Positions 34,440 through 43,318 are shown, counted from the stretch's first letter. The stretch: DNA of 64,000 bases from CAYVQA01 sp045119035 (GCA_045119035.1 JBGVCU010000004.1:46240-110239); one strand, 5' to 3'. A program made the numbers and translations. Notes: generated by a model from the sequence alone, not told the origin.

Positions 34440-35741
34440 ATGGCAAAAGCTAAAAAATTCAGTCCGCTTTTAAAAGGATTATTAATCACTTTAGTATGCT
34501 TATTCGTATGGCGTATTGGTGTTCATATCCAAATTCCATTTGTAGAAATTACAAAAGAATATACTAGTTTATCTGAAACAAATATCTTTGGTTTCTTAGA
34601 TATTTTTGCGGGAGGAGCTTTATCACAATTCTCTGTGTTAGCTTTAGGTATTAGCCCATATATTACATCTTCTATCGTTGTTCAAATGTTAGCAATGGAT
34701 ATTATCCCTGCTTTCAAAGAATGGCAAGAAGAAGGTGAAAGCGGAAAAGCTAAATTAAATCAATGGACAAGATACATTGCTTTATTCTTAGCATTTGTTC
34801 AAGCACTAGCTTTAGTAATCGCTCTTAAGGTTACTTATAACTCTCAATTATTTGAATATGCTCCAAATATTAACTATAATGCATTTACTTTCGTATATAT
34901 GTCATTAGTTATTACAGCTGGTACTGCATTTGTTCTTTGGTTATCTGACCAAATTACAATGTATGGTATTGGAAATGGTTCATCTTTAATGATCGTAAGT
35001 GGTATCATTGCTGGATATCCATCAATGTTCGTATCTTTATATGATCAATATTTAGGTCAAGCTGTTTCTTATGCTCCAACTGCAGGAAGCATTGCAAAAT
35101 TCGTATTCATCGTACTATTATTTGTATTAATTATAGTAGGTGTTGTTTGGATGGAAGGATTACAAAGAAAGATTCCTATTCAATATGCAAACAGACCAGC
35201 TGCATCAAAAATGGTTGGTAAACAAGGTTCAGACATTCCTTTAAAACTTAATAGCGCATCAGTTATTCCGGTAATTTTTGCTTCAACATTATTAAGTTTA
35301 CCTACAACAATTTTAAACTTTGTTGAAGGTGAAAGTGTATGGTGGGATATTATTTTCAACTATCAAAGACCAATTGGTTTTGCATTATACATTATCTTAA
35401 TTTTTGTATTCTCATTCTTCTATTCATTCTTACAAATCAATCCAGATAAAATTGCTGATAACTTAAAGAAACAAAATGCTTATATTATCGCAGTTAAACC
35501 TGGTGAAGATACTGCTGCATTTATTTCAAAAGTATTATTTAAAATTACTTTACTTGGTGCAACATACTTAGCTGTTCTTGCTGCACTTCCTATCGTACTT
35601 GCAAATATCTTTAACTTATCTGCATCAGTACAAATCGGTGGTACATCACTATTAATCGTAGTTGGTGTTGCTATTGAAACTGTAAAACAATTAAAAACAA
35701 CAACTCAAGCTCAAGAATACCATGGATTCATGGCTGAGTAA
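34440..35741 (+). CDS. secY: Preprotein translocase subunit SecY
   Basis: 433 aa with ten predicted membrane helices; the protein-conducting channel with SecE/SecG, fed by SecA. LFVWRIGVHIQIPFVE in helix 1, the plug region GGALSQFSVLALGISPYI near residue 57, QITMYGIGNGSSLMI near 176 and the C5 loop GEDTAAFISKVL near 353 are typical. It exports the lipoproteins and secreted proteins elsewhere in the window. Co-transcribed within the spc operon. Confidence 0.97.
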   Translation: MAKAKKFSPLLKGLLITLVCLFVWRIGVHIQIPFVEITKEYTSLSETNIFGFLDIFAGGALSQFSVLALGISPYITSSIVVQMLAMDIIPAFKEWQEEGESGKAKLNQWTRYIALFLAFVQALALVIALKVTYNSQLFEYAPNINYNAFTFVYMSLVITAGTAFVLWLSDQITMYGIGNGSSLMIVSGIIAGYPSMFVSLYDQYLGQAVSYAPTAGSIAKFVFIVLLFVLIIVGVVWMEGLQRKIPIQYANRPAASKMVGKQGSDIPLKLNSASVIPVIFASTLLSLPTTILNFVEGESVWWDIIFNYQRPIGFALYIILIFVFSFFYSFLQINPDKIADNLKKQNAYIIAVKPGEDTAAFISKVLFKITLLGATYLAVLAALPIVLANIFNLSASVQIGGTSLLIVVGVAIETVKQLKTTTQAQEYHGFMAE

Positions 35742-35750
35742 GGAGACAAT

Positions 35751-36395
35751 ATGCATCTAATTATTATGGGTGCTCCAGGTAGTGGAAAGGGGACATATGC
35801 TAGTAGAATGAAAGACTACTATGGCATTCCCCACATCTCTACGGGAGACATGTTCAGAGAAGCAATTAAAGAAGGTACACCAACTGGTTTAATTGCAAAA
35901 AATTTAATTGACAATGGTAATTTTGTACCAGATGATATTACAATTCAAATCGTAAAAGAACGTCTTGCAAAAGACGATTGTAAAAAAGGTTTTTTACTTG
36001 ATGGTTTTCCAAGAAACACTCATCAAGCAGAAGCATTAGATGAAATATTAGAAGAATTAAACATCAAACTTGATACTGCACTTGATTTATTAATGGATGA
36101 TGAAAGAATCATTACTAGAATTATGAACAGAAGATTGTGCTCTTCTTGTGGTAAAGGTTATAATTTATTAACATTAAAACCTAAACAAGATGGTGTTTGC
36201 GACGATTGTGGTGCTCCATTATATCAAAGAGCTGATGATAATGAAGAAACAGTAAGAAATCGTCTTAATATCTATAACGCTCAAACTAAACCATTAATTG
36301 AGTATTATAGAAATAAAGGAATTCTAAAAAGTGTTGATAGCGATAATTACGCTGATATTGTTGTAGCTGAAATTATTAAAATCTTAGGTGAATAA
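35751..36395 (+). CDS. adk: Adenylate kinase
   Basis: 214 aa; ATP + AMP to 2 ADP. P-loop GAPGSGKGTYASRM at residues 7-20, STGDMFR, DGFPRN, and a long LID domain with four cysteines (CSSC near 127, CDDC near 147) for zinc, as in Gram-positive bacteria. It follows secY by 9 bases and its TAA overlaps the map ATG closely. Confidence 0.97.
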   Translation: MHLIIMGAPGSGKGTYASRMKDYYGIPHISTGDMFREAIKEGTPTGLIAKNLIDNGNFVPDDITIQIVKERLAKDDCKKGFLLDGFPRNTHQAEALDEILEELNIKLDTALDLLMDDERIITRIMNRRLCSSCGKGYNLLTLKPKQDGVCDDCGAPLYQRADDNEETVRNRLNIYNAQTKPLIEYYRNKGILKSVDSDNYADIVVAEIIKILGE

Positions 36396-37157
36396 ATGAT
36401 TACATTAAAGAGCAGTCGCGAAGTAGAATTAATGAAAGAAGCAGGTCATATATGTATTCTTGCACATAACGCAATTGAAAAAGCTATTAGACCTGGTGTT
36501 TCAACATTAGAACTTGATAAAATTGCTTATGATGTAATTACTGCAAATGGTGCAACTCCATCATTCTTAAACTATAATGGATATCCTGCATCTATTTGCG
36601 CATCTATCAATGAAATGGTAATTCATGGAATTCCTAAAAAACATACTATATTAAAAAATGGTGATATTATATCAATCGACATTGGTGCTTGTTATAAAGG
36701 TTACCATGGAGATTGTGCTCGAACTCATTTAGTTGGAGAAGTTAGCCCTGAAGTTAAACAACTTGTAGAGGTTACAAAACAATCATTTTTTGAAGGTTTA
36801 AAATTTGCTCGACCTAATAATCGATTATCAGATATATCTCATGCGATTGAACAATACATTAAACAATTTGGTTATGGTATTGTTGAAGAATTTACTGGTC
36901 ATGGTATCGGTAGACAATTACATGAGGATCCATCAGTTCCAAATTATGGAGCAAGTGGTCATGGTCCTGTTCTTAAAAAAGGTATGACAATTGCTATTGA
37001 ACCAATGGTAAATATGGGTTCAAGACATGTTAGAATGTTAAAAGATGGTTGGAGTGTGGTTACACGCGACTCTAAACCAAGTGCTCATTATGAAAATACA
37101 ATTTTAATTACAGATGATGGCTACGAAATCTTAACTAAATTAAAAGGAGAACAATAA
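36396..37157 (+). CDS. map: Type I methionine aminopeptidase
   Basis: 253 aa; removes the initiator Met. Metal ligands are in SIDIGACYKGYHGDCARTH (two Asp near residues 90 and 101), TGHGIGRQLHEDP (His near 168), AIEPMV (Glu near 203) and ENTILI (Glu near 234). Directly abuts adk upstream and infA downstream with no spacer, so translation is likely coupled. Confidence 0.97.
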   Translation: MITLKSSREVELMKEAGHICILAHNAIEKAIRPGVSTLELDKIAYDVITANGATPSFLNYNGYPASICASINEMVIHGIPKKHTILKNGDIISIDIGACYKGYHGDCARTHLVGEVSPEVKQLVEVTKQSFFEGLKFARPNNRLSDISHAIEQYIKQFGYGIVEEFTGHGIGRQLHEDPSVPNYGASGHGPVLKKGMTIAIEPMVNMGSRHVRMLKDGWSVVTRDSKPSAHYENTILITDDGYEILTKLKGEQ

Positions 37158-37376
37158 ATGTCTAAAGATGATGTTTTTGAAATGGAAGGAACAGTCGTAG
37201 AAGTATTGCCTAGTACAACTTTTAAAGTACAACTTGCAAACGGACATATAATTACTGCCCACGTTTCTGGTAAAATCCGCATGCACACAATACGCATTTT
37301 ACCAGGTGATAAAGTGACTGTTGAAATATCACCATATGATTTAACACGTGGACGTATAACTTATCGTCATAAATAA
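37158..37376 (+). CDS. infA: Translation initiation factor IF-1
   Basis: 72 aa OB-fold protein binding the 30S A site. FEMEGTVVEVLPSTTFKVQL, GHIITAHVSGKIRMHTIRIL and GDKVTVEISPYDLTRGRITYRHK match the family along the whole length. Start overlaps nothing and lies next to the map stop. Confidence 0.98.
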   Translation: MSKDDVFEMEGTVVEVLPSTTFKVQLANGHIITAHVSGKIRMHTIRILPGDKVTVEISPYDLTRGRITYRHK

Positions 37377-37432
37377 GTTATAATAAAATAGAAAATATTA
37401 GAAATTTAAATTACATATAGGAGGCTTACAAA

Positions 37433-37549
37433 ATGAAGGTTAGACCATCAGTTAAACCCATTTGTGATAAATGTAAAGTTATTAAAAGAAAAGGCCGTGT
37501 TATGGTAATTTGTCCAGTATACCCTAAACACAAACAAAGACAAGGATAG
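37433..37549 (+). CDS. rpmJ: 50S ribosomal protein L36
   Basis: A 38-aa gene found by reading the gap between infA and rpsM. The translation starts MKVRPSVKPICDKCKVIKRK and ends CPVYPKHKQRQG: the zinc ligands are CxxC at residues 11-14, Cys 27 and His 32. AGGAGG lies 7-8 bases before the ATG and another AGGAGG follows the stop for rpsM. This is the usual zinc-type L36 at the usual place. Confidence 0.96.
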   Translation: MKVRPSVKPICDKCKVIKRKGRVMVICPVYPKHKQRQG

Positions 37550-37562
37550 GAGGAAAGTTAAT

Positions 37563-37928
37563 ATGGCACGTATAGCAGGTGTGGATATTCCTAATGATAA
37601 ACAAGTAGGAACATCTTTAACATATATTTACGGTATCGGTTCAACTACTGCAAAACAAATTTGCGCAGCTTGTGAAATCGATGAAACAACAAGAGTTAAA
37701 TCTCTAACAGAAGAACAATTAACAAAAATTCGTCAAGAAATCGCAAACTTAAAAGTAGAAGGTGATTTAAGAAGAGAAACTGCATTAAACATTAAACGTT
37801 TAATGGAAATCGCTAGCTACAGAGGATTACGTCATCGTAAAGGTCTTCCTGTTCGTGGACAAAGAACAAAGACAAATGCACGTACTAGAAAAGGTCCTGT
37901 TAAAACAGTGGCTAATAAGAAAAAATAG
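37563..37928 (+). CDS. rpsM: 30S ribosomal protein S13
   Basis: 121 aa; contacts P-site tRNA and bridges to 50S. ARIAGVDIPNDKQVGTSLTY at the start, EGDLRRETALNIKRLMEI and the C-terminal RGLRHRKGLPVRGQRTKTNA are diagnostic. AGGAGG precedes the ATG. Confidence 0.98.
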   Translation: MARIAGVDIPNDKQVGTSLTYIYGIGSTTAKQICAACEIDETTRVKSLTEEQLTKIRQEIANLKVEGDLRRETALNIKRLMEIASYRGLRHRKGLPVRGQRTKTNARTRKGPVKTVANKKK

Positions 37929-37941
37929 GAGGTAGATTATA

Positions 37942-38328
37942 ATGGCACGTAAAGTAGTTCGTAAACGTCGTGTTAGAAAGAATATACCATTAGGTGTGGC
38001 TCATATTCATTCTACATTTAATAATACAATCGTGACTATTACTGACCCTGTTGGGAATGTAGTATCATGGAGCAGCGCTGGTGCAGTAGGATTCAAAGGA
38101 TCTAAAAAATCTACTCCATTCGCAGCTCAAATGGCTTCTGAAGCTGCAACTAAAGCAGCATTAGAACATGGAATGCAAAAAGTTGAAGTAGTTGTTAAAG
38201 GACCTGGTCCAGGTCGTGAATCTGCAATTCGTTCATTACAAGTTGCAGGTCTTGACATTGTTTCAATTCAAGATGTAACTCCAGTTCCACATAATGGATG
38301 TCGTGCTCCAAAACGACCTCGTGGATAA
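37942..38328 (+). CDS. rpsK: 30S ribosomal protein S11
   Basis: 128 aa; platform protein near the E site. GVAHIHSTFNNTIVTITD, GAVGFKGSKKSTPFAAQMA and the C-terminal DVTPVPHNGCRAPKRPRG are characteristic. TAGGAGGT precedes the ATG. A 97-base gap separates it from rpoA. Confidence 0.98.
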   Translation: MARKVVRKRRVRKNIPLGVAHIHSTFNNTIVTITDPVGNVVSWSSAGAVGFKGSKKSTPFAAQMASEAATKAALEHGMQKVEVVVKGPGPGRESAIRSLQVAGLDIVSIQDVTPVPHNGCRAPKRPRG

Positions 38329-38425
38329 TTAATAAAATAATTTAACAAACATTTAATAAATTATTCGGTAAATCTATATATATCGATATTAACGTTATAT
38401 TTGGATATGATAATAGGAGGATAAA

Positions 38426-39583
38426 ATGTTTAAAGAAATTAATTTCATTACACCTGAAGTAAGGGTTGATGAATATAAAGAAGCTTTTACAAGCCCACAA
38501 GTTAATGTAAATGTTGATCAAGAAATTGTTGAAGATCAAGAAAATTATGCTAAAATCGTAATTAGACCTTTAGAAAGAGGATATGGTCAAACAATCGGTA
38601 ACTCATTAAGAAGAGTATTATTATCATCTATTCCAGGAGCTGCAATCGTAGCTGTTGATATTGATGGTGTTGAACATGAATTTACAGCAATGCAAGGTGT
38701 TGTAGAAGATGTTACAGAAATCGTATTAAACTTAAAAAATATTGTATTTACAATTAATGCTGATAAAGATGTAAGAGGAGATTTCGGAGACGAAAACGAG
38801 CTTTTAAGATTAGAACTTAATGCAACACTTCCAAGTGTAGCTGATCAAATTAAAGCTGGTACTCCAAAAGATCAAGTTGAATTATCAAGAGTTGTAAAAG
38901 CTAAAGATATTAATCTAGATTCAATTGAAGTTATTAAAGTAATTAATCCAGAACAAAAAATTTGTACTATCCAAGCTGGTGCTTCTTGCAATATGGTTAT
39001 CTATATTCGCAAAGGTGTTGGTTATGTAAGTGCAGATGAAAATAAACGTTTCTGTAAAGAAGGAAATAATCGTATTGTTGGATTACTTCCAATCGATTCA
39101 ATCTTTACACCAGTAACAAGATGTCGTTATGAAGTTACAAGAACTCGTCATGAGGATTCATTTAATTATGATGAATTAGTTTTAGAAGTATGGACAAACG
39201 GAAGTGTTAGAGCAGTTGACGCTGTTGCACTTGCATCTGTATTCTTAATTGATCATTATAAAGTAATCACTCAATTAAATAACTACGTACAAGATAAGAG
39301 CTATATGAATCAACAAACTGAAAAAGTTGTTAATGATAAACTTGATAAGAAAATTGAAGATCTTGATTTATCAGTTCGTTCATATAACTGTTTAAAACGT
39401 GCAAATATCAACACTGTTGGTGAACTTGCACAAAAAACAGAAGAAGAAATGATGAAAGTTCGTAATTTAGGACGTAAATCATTAAAAGAAGTAGTATTAA
39501 AACTTCGTGAAATCGGGTTAGATTTAAAGAGCTCAACAGGGTTAATCTTTGAAGATGACGCTGATGATGAAGATGAAGAATAG
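38426..39583 (+). CDS. rpoA: RNA polymerase alpha subunit
   Basis: 385 aa, about 70 residues longer than Bacillus RpoA (314). The alpha-NTD core is ERGYGQTIGNSLRRVLLSSIPG near residues 50-71 and GVVEDVTEIVLNLK; the CTD DLSVRSYNCLKRANINTVGEL begins near 312, followed by VRNLGRKSLKEV. Extra length comes from a ~15-residue N-terminal extension, an insertion in the middle domain around residues 125-165, and an acidic tail (DDADDEDEE). AGGAGG precedes the ATG. Confidence 0.97.
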   Translation: MFKEINFITPEVRVDEYKEAFTSPQVNVNVDQEIVEDQENYAKIVIRPLERGYGQTIGNSLRRVLLSSIPGAAIVAVDIDGVEHEFTAMQGVVEDVTEIVLNLKNIVFTINADKDVRGDFGDENELLRLELNATLPSVADQIKAGTPKDQVELSRVVKAKDINLDSIEVIKVINPEQKICTIQAGASCNMVIYIRKGVGYVSADENKRFCKEGNNRIVGLLPIDSIFTPVTRCRYEVTRTRHEDSFNYDELVLEVWTNGSVRAVDAVALASVFLIDHYKVITQLNNYVQDKSYMNQQTEKVVNDKLDKKIEDLDLSVRSYNCLKRANINTVGELAQKTEEEMMKVRNLGRKSLKEVVLKLREIGLDLKSSTGLIFEDDADDEDEE

Positions 39584-39613
39584 AAATACCATTTAGAAAA
39601 GGAGAACATTTAT

Positions 39614-39979
39614 ATGGCATTAGGATATCGTAAATTAAGCCGTCACAGTAATGAAAGAAAAGCATTATTACGTGACTTAATTACAGATTTAATCATTAAT
39701 GATCGTATTGAAACAACTGTATCTAAAGCAAAAGAATTAAAAAGATTAGCTGATAAAATGGTTACTTTAGGTAAAAAAGGTGACTTAGCAGCACGCAGAC
39801 AAGCAGCTGAACTTATCAGATTCGAAAAAGATGAAGAAGGTCAATACGCAATTCAAAAATTATTCACAGTAATTGCTCCAAAATTTGCTAACCGTAACGG
39901 TGGTTATACAAGAGTATTAAAAACTTATGACCGTCGTGGTGATGCTACTACTATGGCAATTATCGAATTCGTTGAATAA
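39614..39979 (+). CDS. rplQ: 50S ribosomal protein L17
   Basis: 121 aa; last gene of the superoperon. MALGYRKLSRHSNERKALLR and RIETTVSKAKELKRLADKMVT, then GGYTRVLKTYDRRGD identify it. AAAGGAG precedes the ATG; a strong terminator follows. Confidence 0.97.
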   Translation: MALGYRKLSRHSNERKALLRDLITDLIINDRIETTVSKAKELKRLADKMVTLGKKGDLAARRQAAELIRFEKDEEGQYAIQKLFTVIAPKFANRNGGYTRVLKTYDRRGDATTMAIIEFVE

Positions 39980-40003
39980 TTAAATCAATATATATAGTAA
40001 TAT

Positions 40004-40032
40004 AAAACCTTACCAACTGGTAAGGTTTTTTA
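40004..40032 (+). terminator. Terminator of the ribosomal superoperon
   Basis: AAAACCTTACC/GGTAAGGTTTT stem with a short loop and T-run right after rplQ. Confidence 0.9.
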
Positions 40033-40050
40033 TATTTAAATATTATGTAT

Positions 40051-40089
40051 TATATATCTGTTGACAGATATATAATTATATGATATAAT
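40051..40089 (+). promoter_or_regulatory. Promoter with palindromic operator for the XRE-MNT/HEPN operon
   Basis: TTGACA (40061-40066) and TATAAT (40084-40089) are 17 bases apart. A perfect inverted repeat TATATATCTGT/ACAGATATATA (40051-40061/40064-40074, 2-base spacer) covers the -35 box. Since the first gene product carries an XRE helix-turn-helix, this is a likely autorepression site. Confidence 0.75.
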
Positions 40090-40104
40090 ATAAATGGTGA
40101 TAAT

Positions 40105-40698
40105 ATGTTAAGAAAATATTTAATTGAAAATAATTTATCTATATATAAATTAGCTGAACTTTCTAAAGTTCCTTATTCTACTTTAAATGAACTTATTAAT
40201 GGTAAAAAAGAAATATGTGATTGTAAAATTCGAACAATTGAAAATATTTCTAAGGCTTTAAATATTTCTATTGAAGTGTTATTAAATATGCTAACTAATA
40301 AAAATATTTCTTTATCAAATTCATGGGAAGAAAATAAAAATAAAAAATTTTATTTTCCTATTATTATTCAAAATAATAATTATGAATGTAATAGAATTCA
40401 TCCATTAAAACAAAAAGTTGTAAGTGATATATATGATTATGTAAAAGTTAAAAAAGAAATTCAAAAAGTTATTATTTTTGGTAGTTCTGTTAATATTAGA
40501 TGCAATAAAAAAAGTGATATAGATATTGCAATTGAACTAAAAGATTCATATTTTACTCGAATCATACAAAATGAAATTTCTGAAGAAATACAGGAAATTT
40601 GTGAATATAATTCAGATATATTATGGTTAAATAAAATTGAACAAAATACCATTTTATATAATAATATTAACAAAAAGGGGGTTGTTATTTATGAGTAA
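40105..40698 (+). CDS. XRE helix-turn-helix fused to MNT nucleotidyltransferase (antitoxin type)
   Basis: 197 aa. Residues 1-65 form an XRE/Cro-type HTH (IYKLAELSKVPYSTLNELIN and IENISKALNISIEVLLNML). After a linker, residues ~100-197 form a minimal nucleotidyltransferase: VIIFGSSVNIRCNKKSDIDIAIE contains GS, ten residues, then DID, the exact GSx10DxD pattern. In HEPN/MNT modules the MNT protein AMPylates and silences the HEPN toxin. The downstream HEPN gene overlaps its last 8 bases. The HTH adds a way to repress its own promoter, consistent with the palindrome over the -35. Role as antitoxin is inference from family and neighbour. Confidence 0.8.
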   Translation: MLRKYLIENNLSIYKLAELSKVPYSTLNELINGKKEICDCKIRTIENISKALNISIEVLLNMLTNKNISLSNSWEENKNKKFYFPIIIQNNNYECNRIHPLKQKVVSDIYDYVKVKKEIQKVIIFGSSVNIRCNKKSDIDIAIELKDSYFTRIIQNEISEEIQEICEYNSDILWLNKIEQNTILYNNINKKGVVIYE

Positions 40699-41092
40699 AT
40701 TGTTAGCACGTGCAAAAGCAAAAAAGTTTAATGTAGAAAATAGTTTTAATTTTATGTCTTTAGATGATGCATATATTGATGAATGTTGTTTTAATCTGCA
40801 ACAAGCTATTGAATTTTCATTAAAATATCTTGTAGAGATAAATGGTGAAAATTATATTGAAAATCATGACATCAGAGCTCAAATTAATAAACTTAAAAAG
40901 ATGGATAAATATATTCCATGTGAAGAAAAGTTACGTTTACTTGCTTCAACTATTAATTCTTGGGAAGTAGAAACAAGATATAATGATAATTTTGTAGCAC
41001 TATATGAAGATATTGTTGAAGTAAAAGAAATCATGAATCAGTTAATTGCATACTGTGAAAGCTTAACATCATACACTGAAATTGAAGAATAA
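40691..41092 (+). CDS. HEPN-domain protein (toxin-type partner of MNT)
   Basis: 133 aa, all-helical. ATG 40691 is chosen over a longer frame: AAAAGGGGG lies 7-12 bases upstream and the start overlaps the MNT gene. CCFNLQQAIEFSLKYLVEINGE and NHDIRAQINKLKKM match the Pfam HEPN pattern (QQAxExxLK, HDI...L). The RNase motif Rx4-6H is not evident: ETRYNDNF has the Arg but no His at the expected place. It may therefore be a non-nucleolytic HEPN that serves as substrate or scaffold of the nucleotidyltransferase. Followed by its own terminator. Confidence 0.75.
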   Translation: MSKLLARAKAKKFNVENSFNFMSLDDAYIDECCFNLQQAIEFSLKYLVEINGENYIENHDIRAQINKLKKMDKYIPCEEKLRLLASTINSWEVETRYNDNFVALYEDIVEVKEIMNQLIAYCESLTSYTEIEE

Positions 41093-41093
41093 C

Positions 41094-41120
41094 AAAAGGT
41101 TTTTAATAAAACCTTTTTTA
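41094..41120 (+). terminator. Terminator of the MNT/HEPN operon
   Basis: AAAAGGTTTT/AAAACCTTTT-type stem and T-run, separating the module from the ECF transporter genes. Confidence 0.8.
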
Positions 41121-41247
41121 TTTGTATTTTTTCGAAGTTATAGTTTGATTTATCTTAAGAATATATATAGACTAGTTGCAATTTATGGTCAAATATGATA
41201 TAATTAATAAAGAAGTCAAATTTACTAAAACTAATATAGGTGATCTT

Positions 41248-41655
41248 ATGGATAAGAAAAAAGTTATTATAATAACATCAATTATTTCTTTAATAATAAT
41301 TGTTTTGTTTAGTATATGGAGTTATAAACAAATATTGAAAAATAAAGAGTTACTAGATAATGATGATTTGTATTTATATATTGAACAAGATTTAAATTCA
41401 ACAGAAAAAACATTATTATATGAGTTAAAGTTTACTGATGATTTAAGCTTTGATAAAGTAATTGAATCAATTATTAATAACGGAAGTTCAAATAGAGTAG
41501 TAATTGAAAATGGTATTTGTAAAGTAATTAATACAACATGTCCTACACATTCTTGTGAATCATACGTTATTGATTTAGATGGTGGTGTATTTAATGCTAC
41601 TACAATCACTTGTTTACCTAATGGACTTTATATTAGTTTAGAAACAAAAAGATAA
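41248..41655 (+). CDS. NusG domain II-containing membrane-anchored protein
   Basis: 135 aa from ATG 41248, preceded by AGGTGAT. Residues 5-26 form one hydrophobic anchor (VIIITSIISLIIIVLFSIW); the rest is extracytoplasmic and matches the stand-alone NusG domain II family: VVIENGICKVINTTCPTHSCE and ITCLPNGLYISLE, with paired cysteines. Function is unknown; in other Firmicutes it accompanies ApbE, RnfG-like or Gx transporter genes. A longer upstream start is rejected for lack of a ribosome site. It lies 23 bases before ecfA1. Confidence 0.8.
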   Translation: MDKKKVIIITSIISLIIIVLFSIWSYKQILKNKELLDNDDLYLYIEQDLNSTEKTLLYELKFTDDLSFDKVIESIINNGSSNRVVIENGICKVINTTCPTHSCESYVIDLDGGVFNATTITCLPNGLYISLETKR

Positions 41656-41678
41656 AATATCCTTATTTGGAGGAAATT

Positions 41679-42479
41679 ATGAAAATAGAATTAAAAGATA
41701 TATCATTTAATTATGGCGAAACTAAAGTGTTAGAAAACTTCACTTTAACTATCAACCATAATGAAATGGTAGCTGTACTTGGACATAATGGTAGTGGTAA
41801 AAGTACTCTAGCAAAACTTATCATGGGACTTTTAGAACCAAATCATGGACATATATATATAAATGATGATGAAATGACAGAAAAAAATGTAGATGAATTA
41901 AGAAAACATCTTGGTATTATATTTCAAAATCCTGATAACCAATTTGTAGGTGCAACAGTTAAAGATGATATTGCCTTTGGTCTTGAAAATAGACAAGTAG
42001 AAAGAGGAAAAATGTTAGAATTAATTGATAAGTATTCTAAACTTGTTAATATGGAAAACTTTTTAAATGTTGCTCCAGATGAACTTAGTGGTGGTCAAAA
42101 ACAACGTGTGGCTATTGCTGGTGCACTTGCTATGGAAACAGATGTAATTATCTTTGATGAATCTACATCAATGCTTGACCCACTTGGTACAAGAGAAATC
42201 AACGAAACAATAAAAAATCTTGCAAAAGAACATAATAAAACAATTATTACAATTACACACAATATTGAAGAAGCATTATATGCAGATAGAATAATTGTTT
42301 TAAATAAAGGTAAAATTGTTTTAGATGGTGCTCCAATTGATGTATTAAAAGAAAAAGAAATATTAGAAGATAGTGGTCTATTATTAATTGATAGTCTAGC
42401 AATCATTAATAATTTAAAAGATGATCCTAAATATAAAGATGTGGTAGATAAATTATGGGAATTAACTTTCAAAATGTAA
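41679..42479 (+). CDS. ecfA1: ECF transporter ATPase EcfA1
   Basis: 266 aa; one of two ATPases of the shared energy-coupling factor module for vitamin and metal uptake. Walker A GHNGSGKSTLAKL near residues 34-46, Q-loop FQNPDNQFVG, signature LSGGQKQRVAIAG near 139 and Walker B VIIFDEST near 161. GGAGG lies 5 bases before the ATG at 41679. Its end overlaps ecfA2 by 25 bases. Confidence 0.95.
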   Translation: MKIELKDISFNYGETKVLENFTLTINHNEMVAVLGHNGSGKSTLAKLIMGLLEPNHGHIYINDDEMTEKNVDELRKHLGIIFQNPDNQFVGATVKDDIAFGLENRQVERGKMLELIDKYSKLVNMENFLNVAPDELSGGQKQRVAIAGALAMETDVIIFDESTSMLDPLGTREINETIKNLAKEHNKTIITITHNIEEALYADRIIVLNKGKIVLDGAPIDVLKEKEILEDSGLLLIDSLAIINNLKDDPKYKDVVDKLWELTFKM

Positions 42480-43318
42480 ATTTCAAATATAATAAAAAAG
42501 GTGTAGCTAGAACACTTAATGATATTAATTTAAAAATTAATGGACAAGATGAATTTATTACTATTTTAGGACATACTGGAAGTGGAAAAAGTACTTTAGT
42601 ACAACTTATGAATGCACTTTTAATTCCTGATAGTGGAGAAGTTAGTGTATTTGGTCAAGTTGTATCTAAATCAAAAAACAAAAAATTAAAATTTGTTAGA
42701 GAAAAAGTAGGACTAGTATTCCAATTTCCAGAATACCAGTTATTTGAAGAAACTGTTTTAAAAGACATTATGTTTGGACCAATGAACTTTGGTAAAACAA
42801 AAGAAGAAGCTGAAAGTGTTGCAAGATATTCAGCTAAACTAGTTGGAATTAGTGAAGAAATATTAGAAAAATCTCCATTTAATTTAAGTGGAGGACAAAT
42901 GCGTAGAGTTGCAATTGCCGGAATTCTTGCAAGTAACCCAGATATATTAATTCTAGATGAACCTACTGTTGGACTTGATCCAAAAGGTAAACTAGAAATT
43001 ATTGAATTACTTAAGAAAATTCAAAAAGAAACTCATAAAACAATTATTCTTGTTACTCATGATATGAGTGTAGTAGCAGAAGTAAGTAAAAGAGTACTTG
43101 TAATGAAACAAGGAAATTTAGTATGTGATTGTTCTCCAAGTGAATTATTTTCAAATATTGAATTATTAGAATCATACAATTTAGATTTACCAATTGTATC
43201 TAAACTTGCCCTAGACCTTAAAAAAGAAGGTTTAATTGATTTTGATACACTACCAATTAAACGTTCTGAATTAGAAAATGCAATAATGGGCTTAAAATCG
43301 GGTGATTTGAATGAATAA
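42455..43318 (+). CDS. ecfA2: ECF transporter ATPase EcfA2
   Basis: 287 aa; partner ATPase. Starts GINFQNVNFKYNKKG as in EcfA2 relatives, supporting the ATG at 42455 inside ecfA1. Walker A GHTGSGKSTLVQL, FQFPEYQLFE at the Q-loop, signature LSGGQMRRVAIAGI and Walker B ILILDEPTVGLDP. The final codons overlap ecfT. Typical length. Confidence 0.95.
   Translation: MGINFQNVNFKYNKKGVARTLNDINLKINGQDEFITILGHTGSGKSTLVQLMNALLIPDSGEVSVFGQVVSKSKNKKLKFVREKVGLVFQFPEYQLFEETVLKDIMFGPMNFGKTKEEAESVARYSAKLVGISEEILEKSPFNLSGGQMRRVAIAGILASNPDILILDEPTVGLDPKGKLEIIELLKKIQKETHKTIILVTHDMSVVAEVSKRVLVMKQGNLVCDCSPSELFSNIELLESYNLDLPIVSKLALDLKKEGLIDFDTLPIKRSELENAIMGLKSGDLNE

Noticed and set aside
41176..41247. Extended start of the NusG-II protein
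   Set aside because: The added residues are poorly spaced from any ribosome site and would displace the N-terminal membrane anchor.
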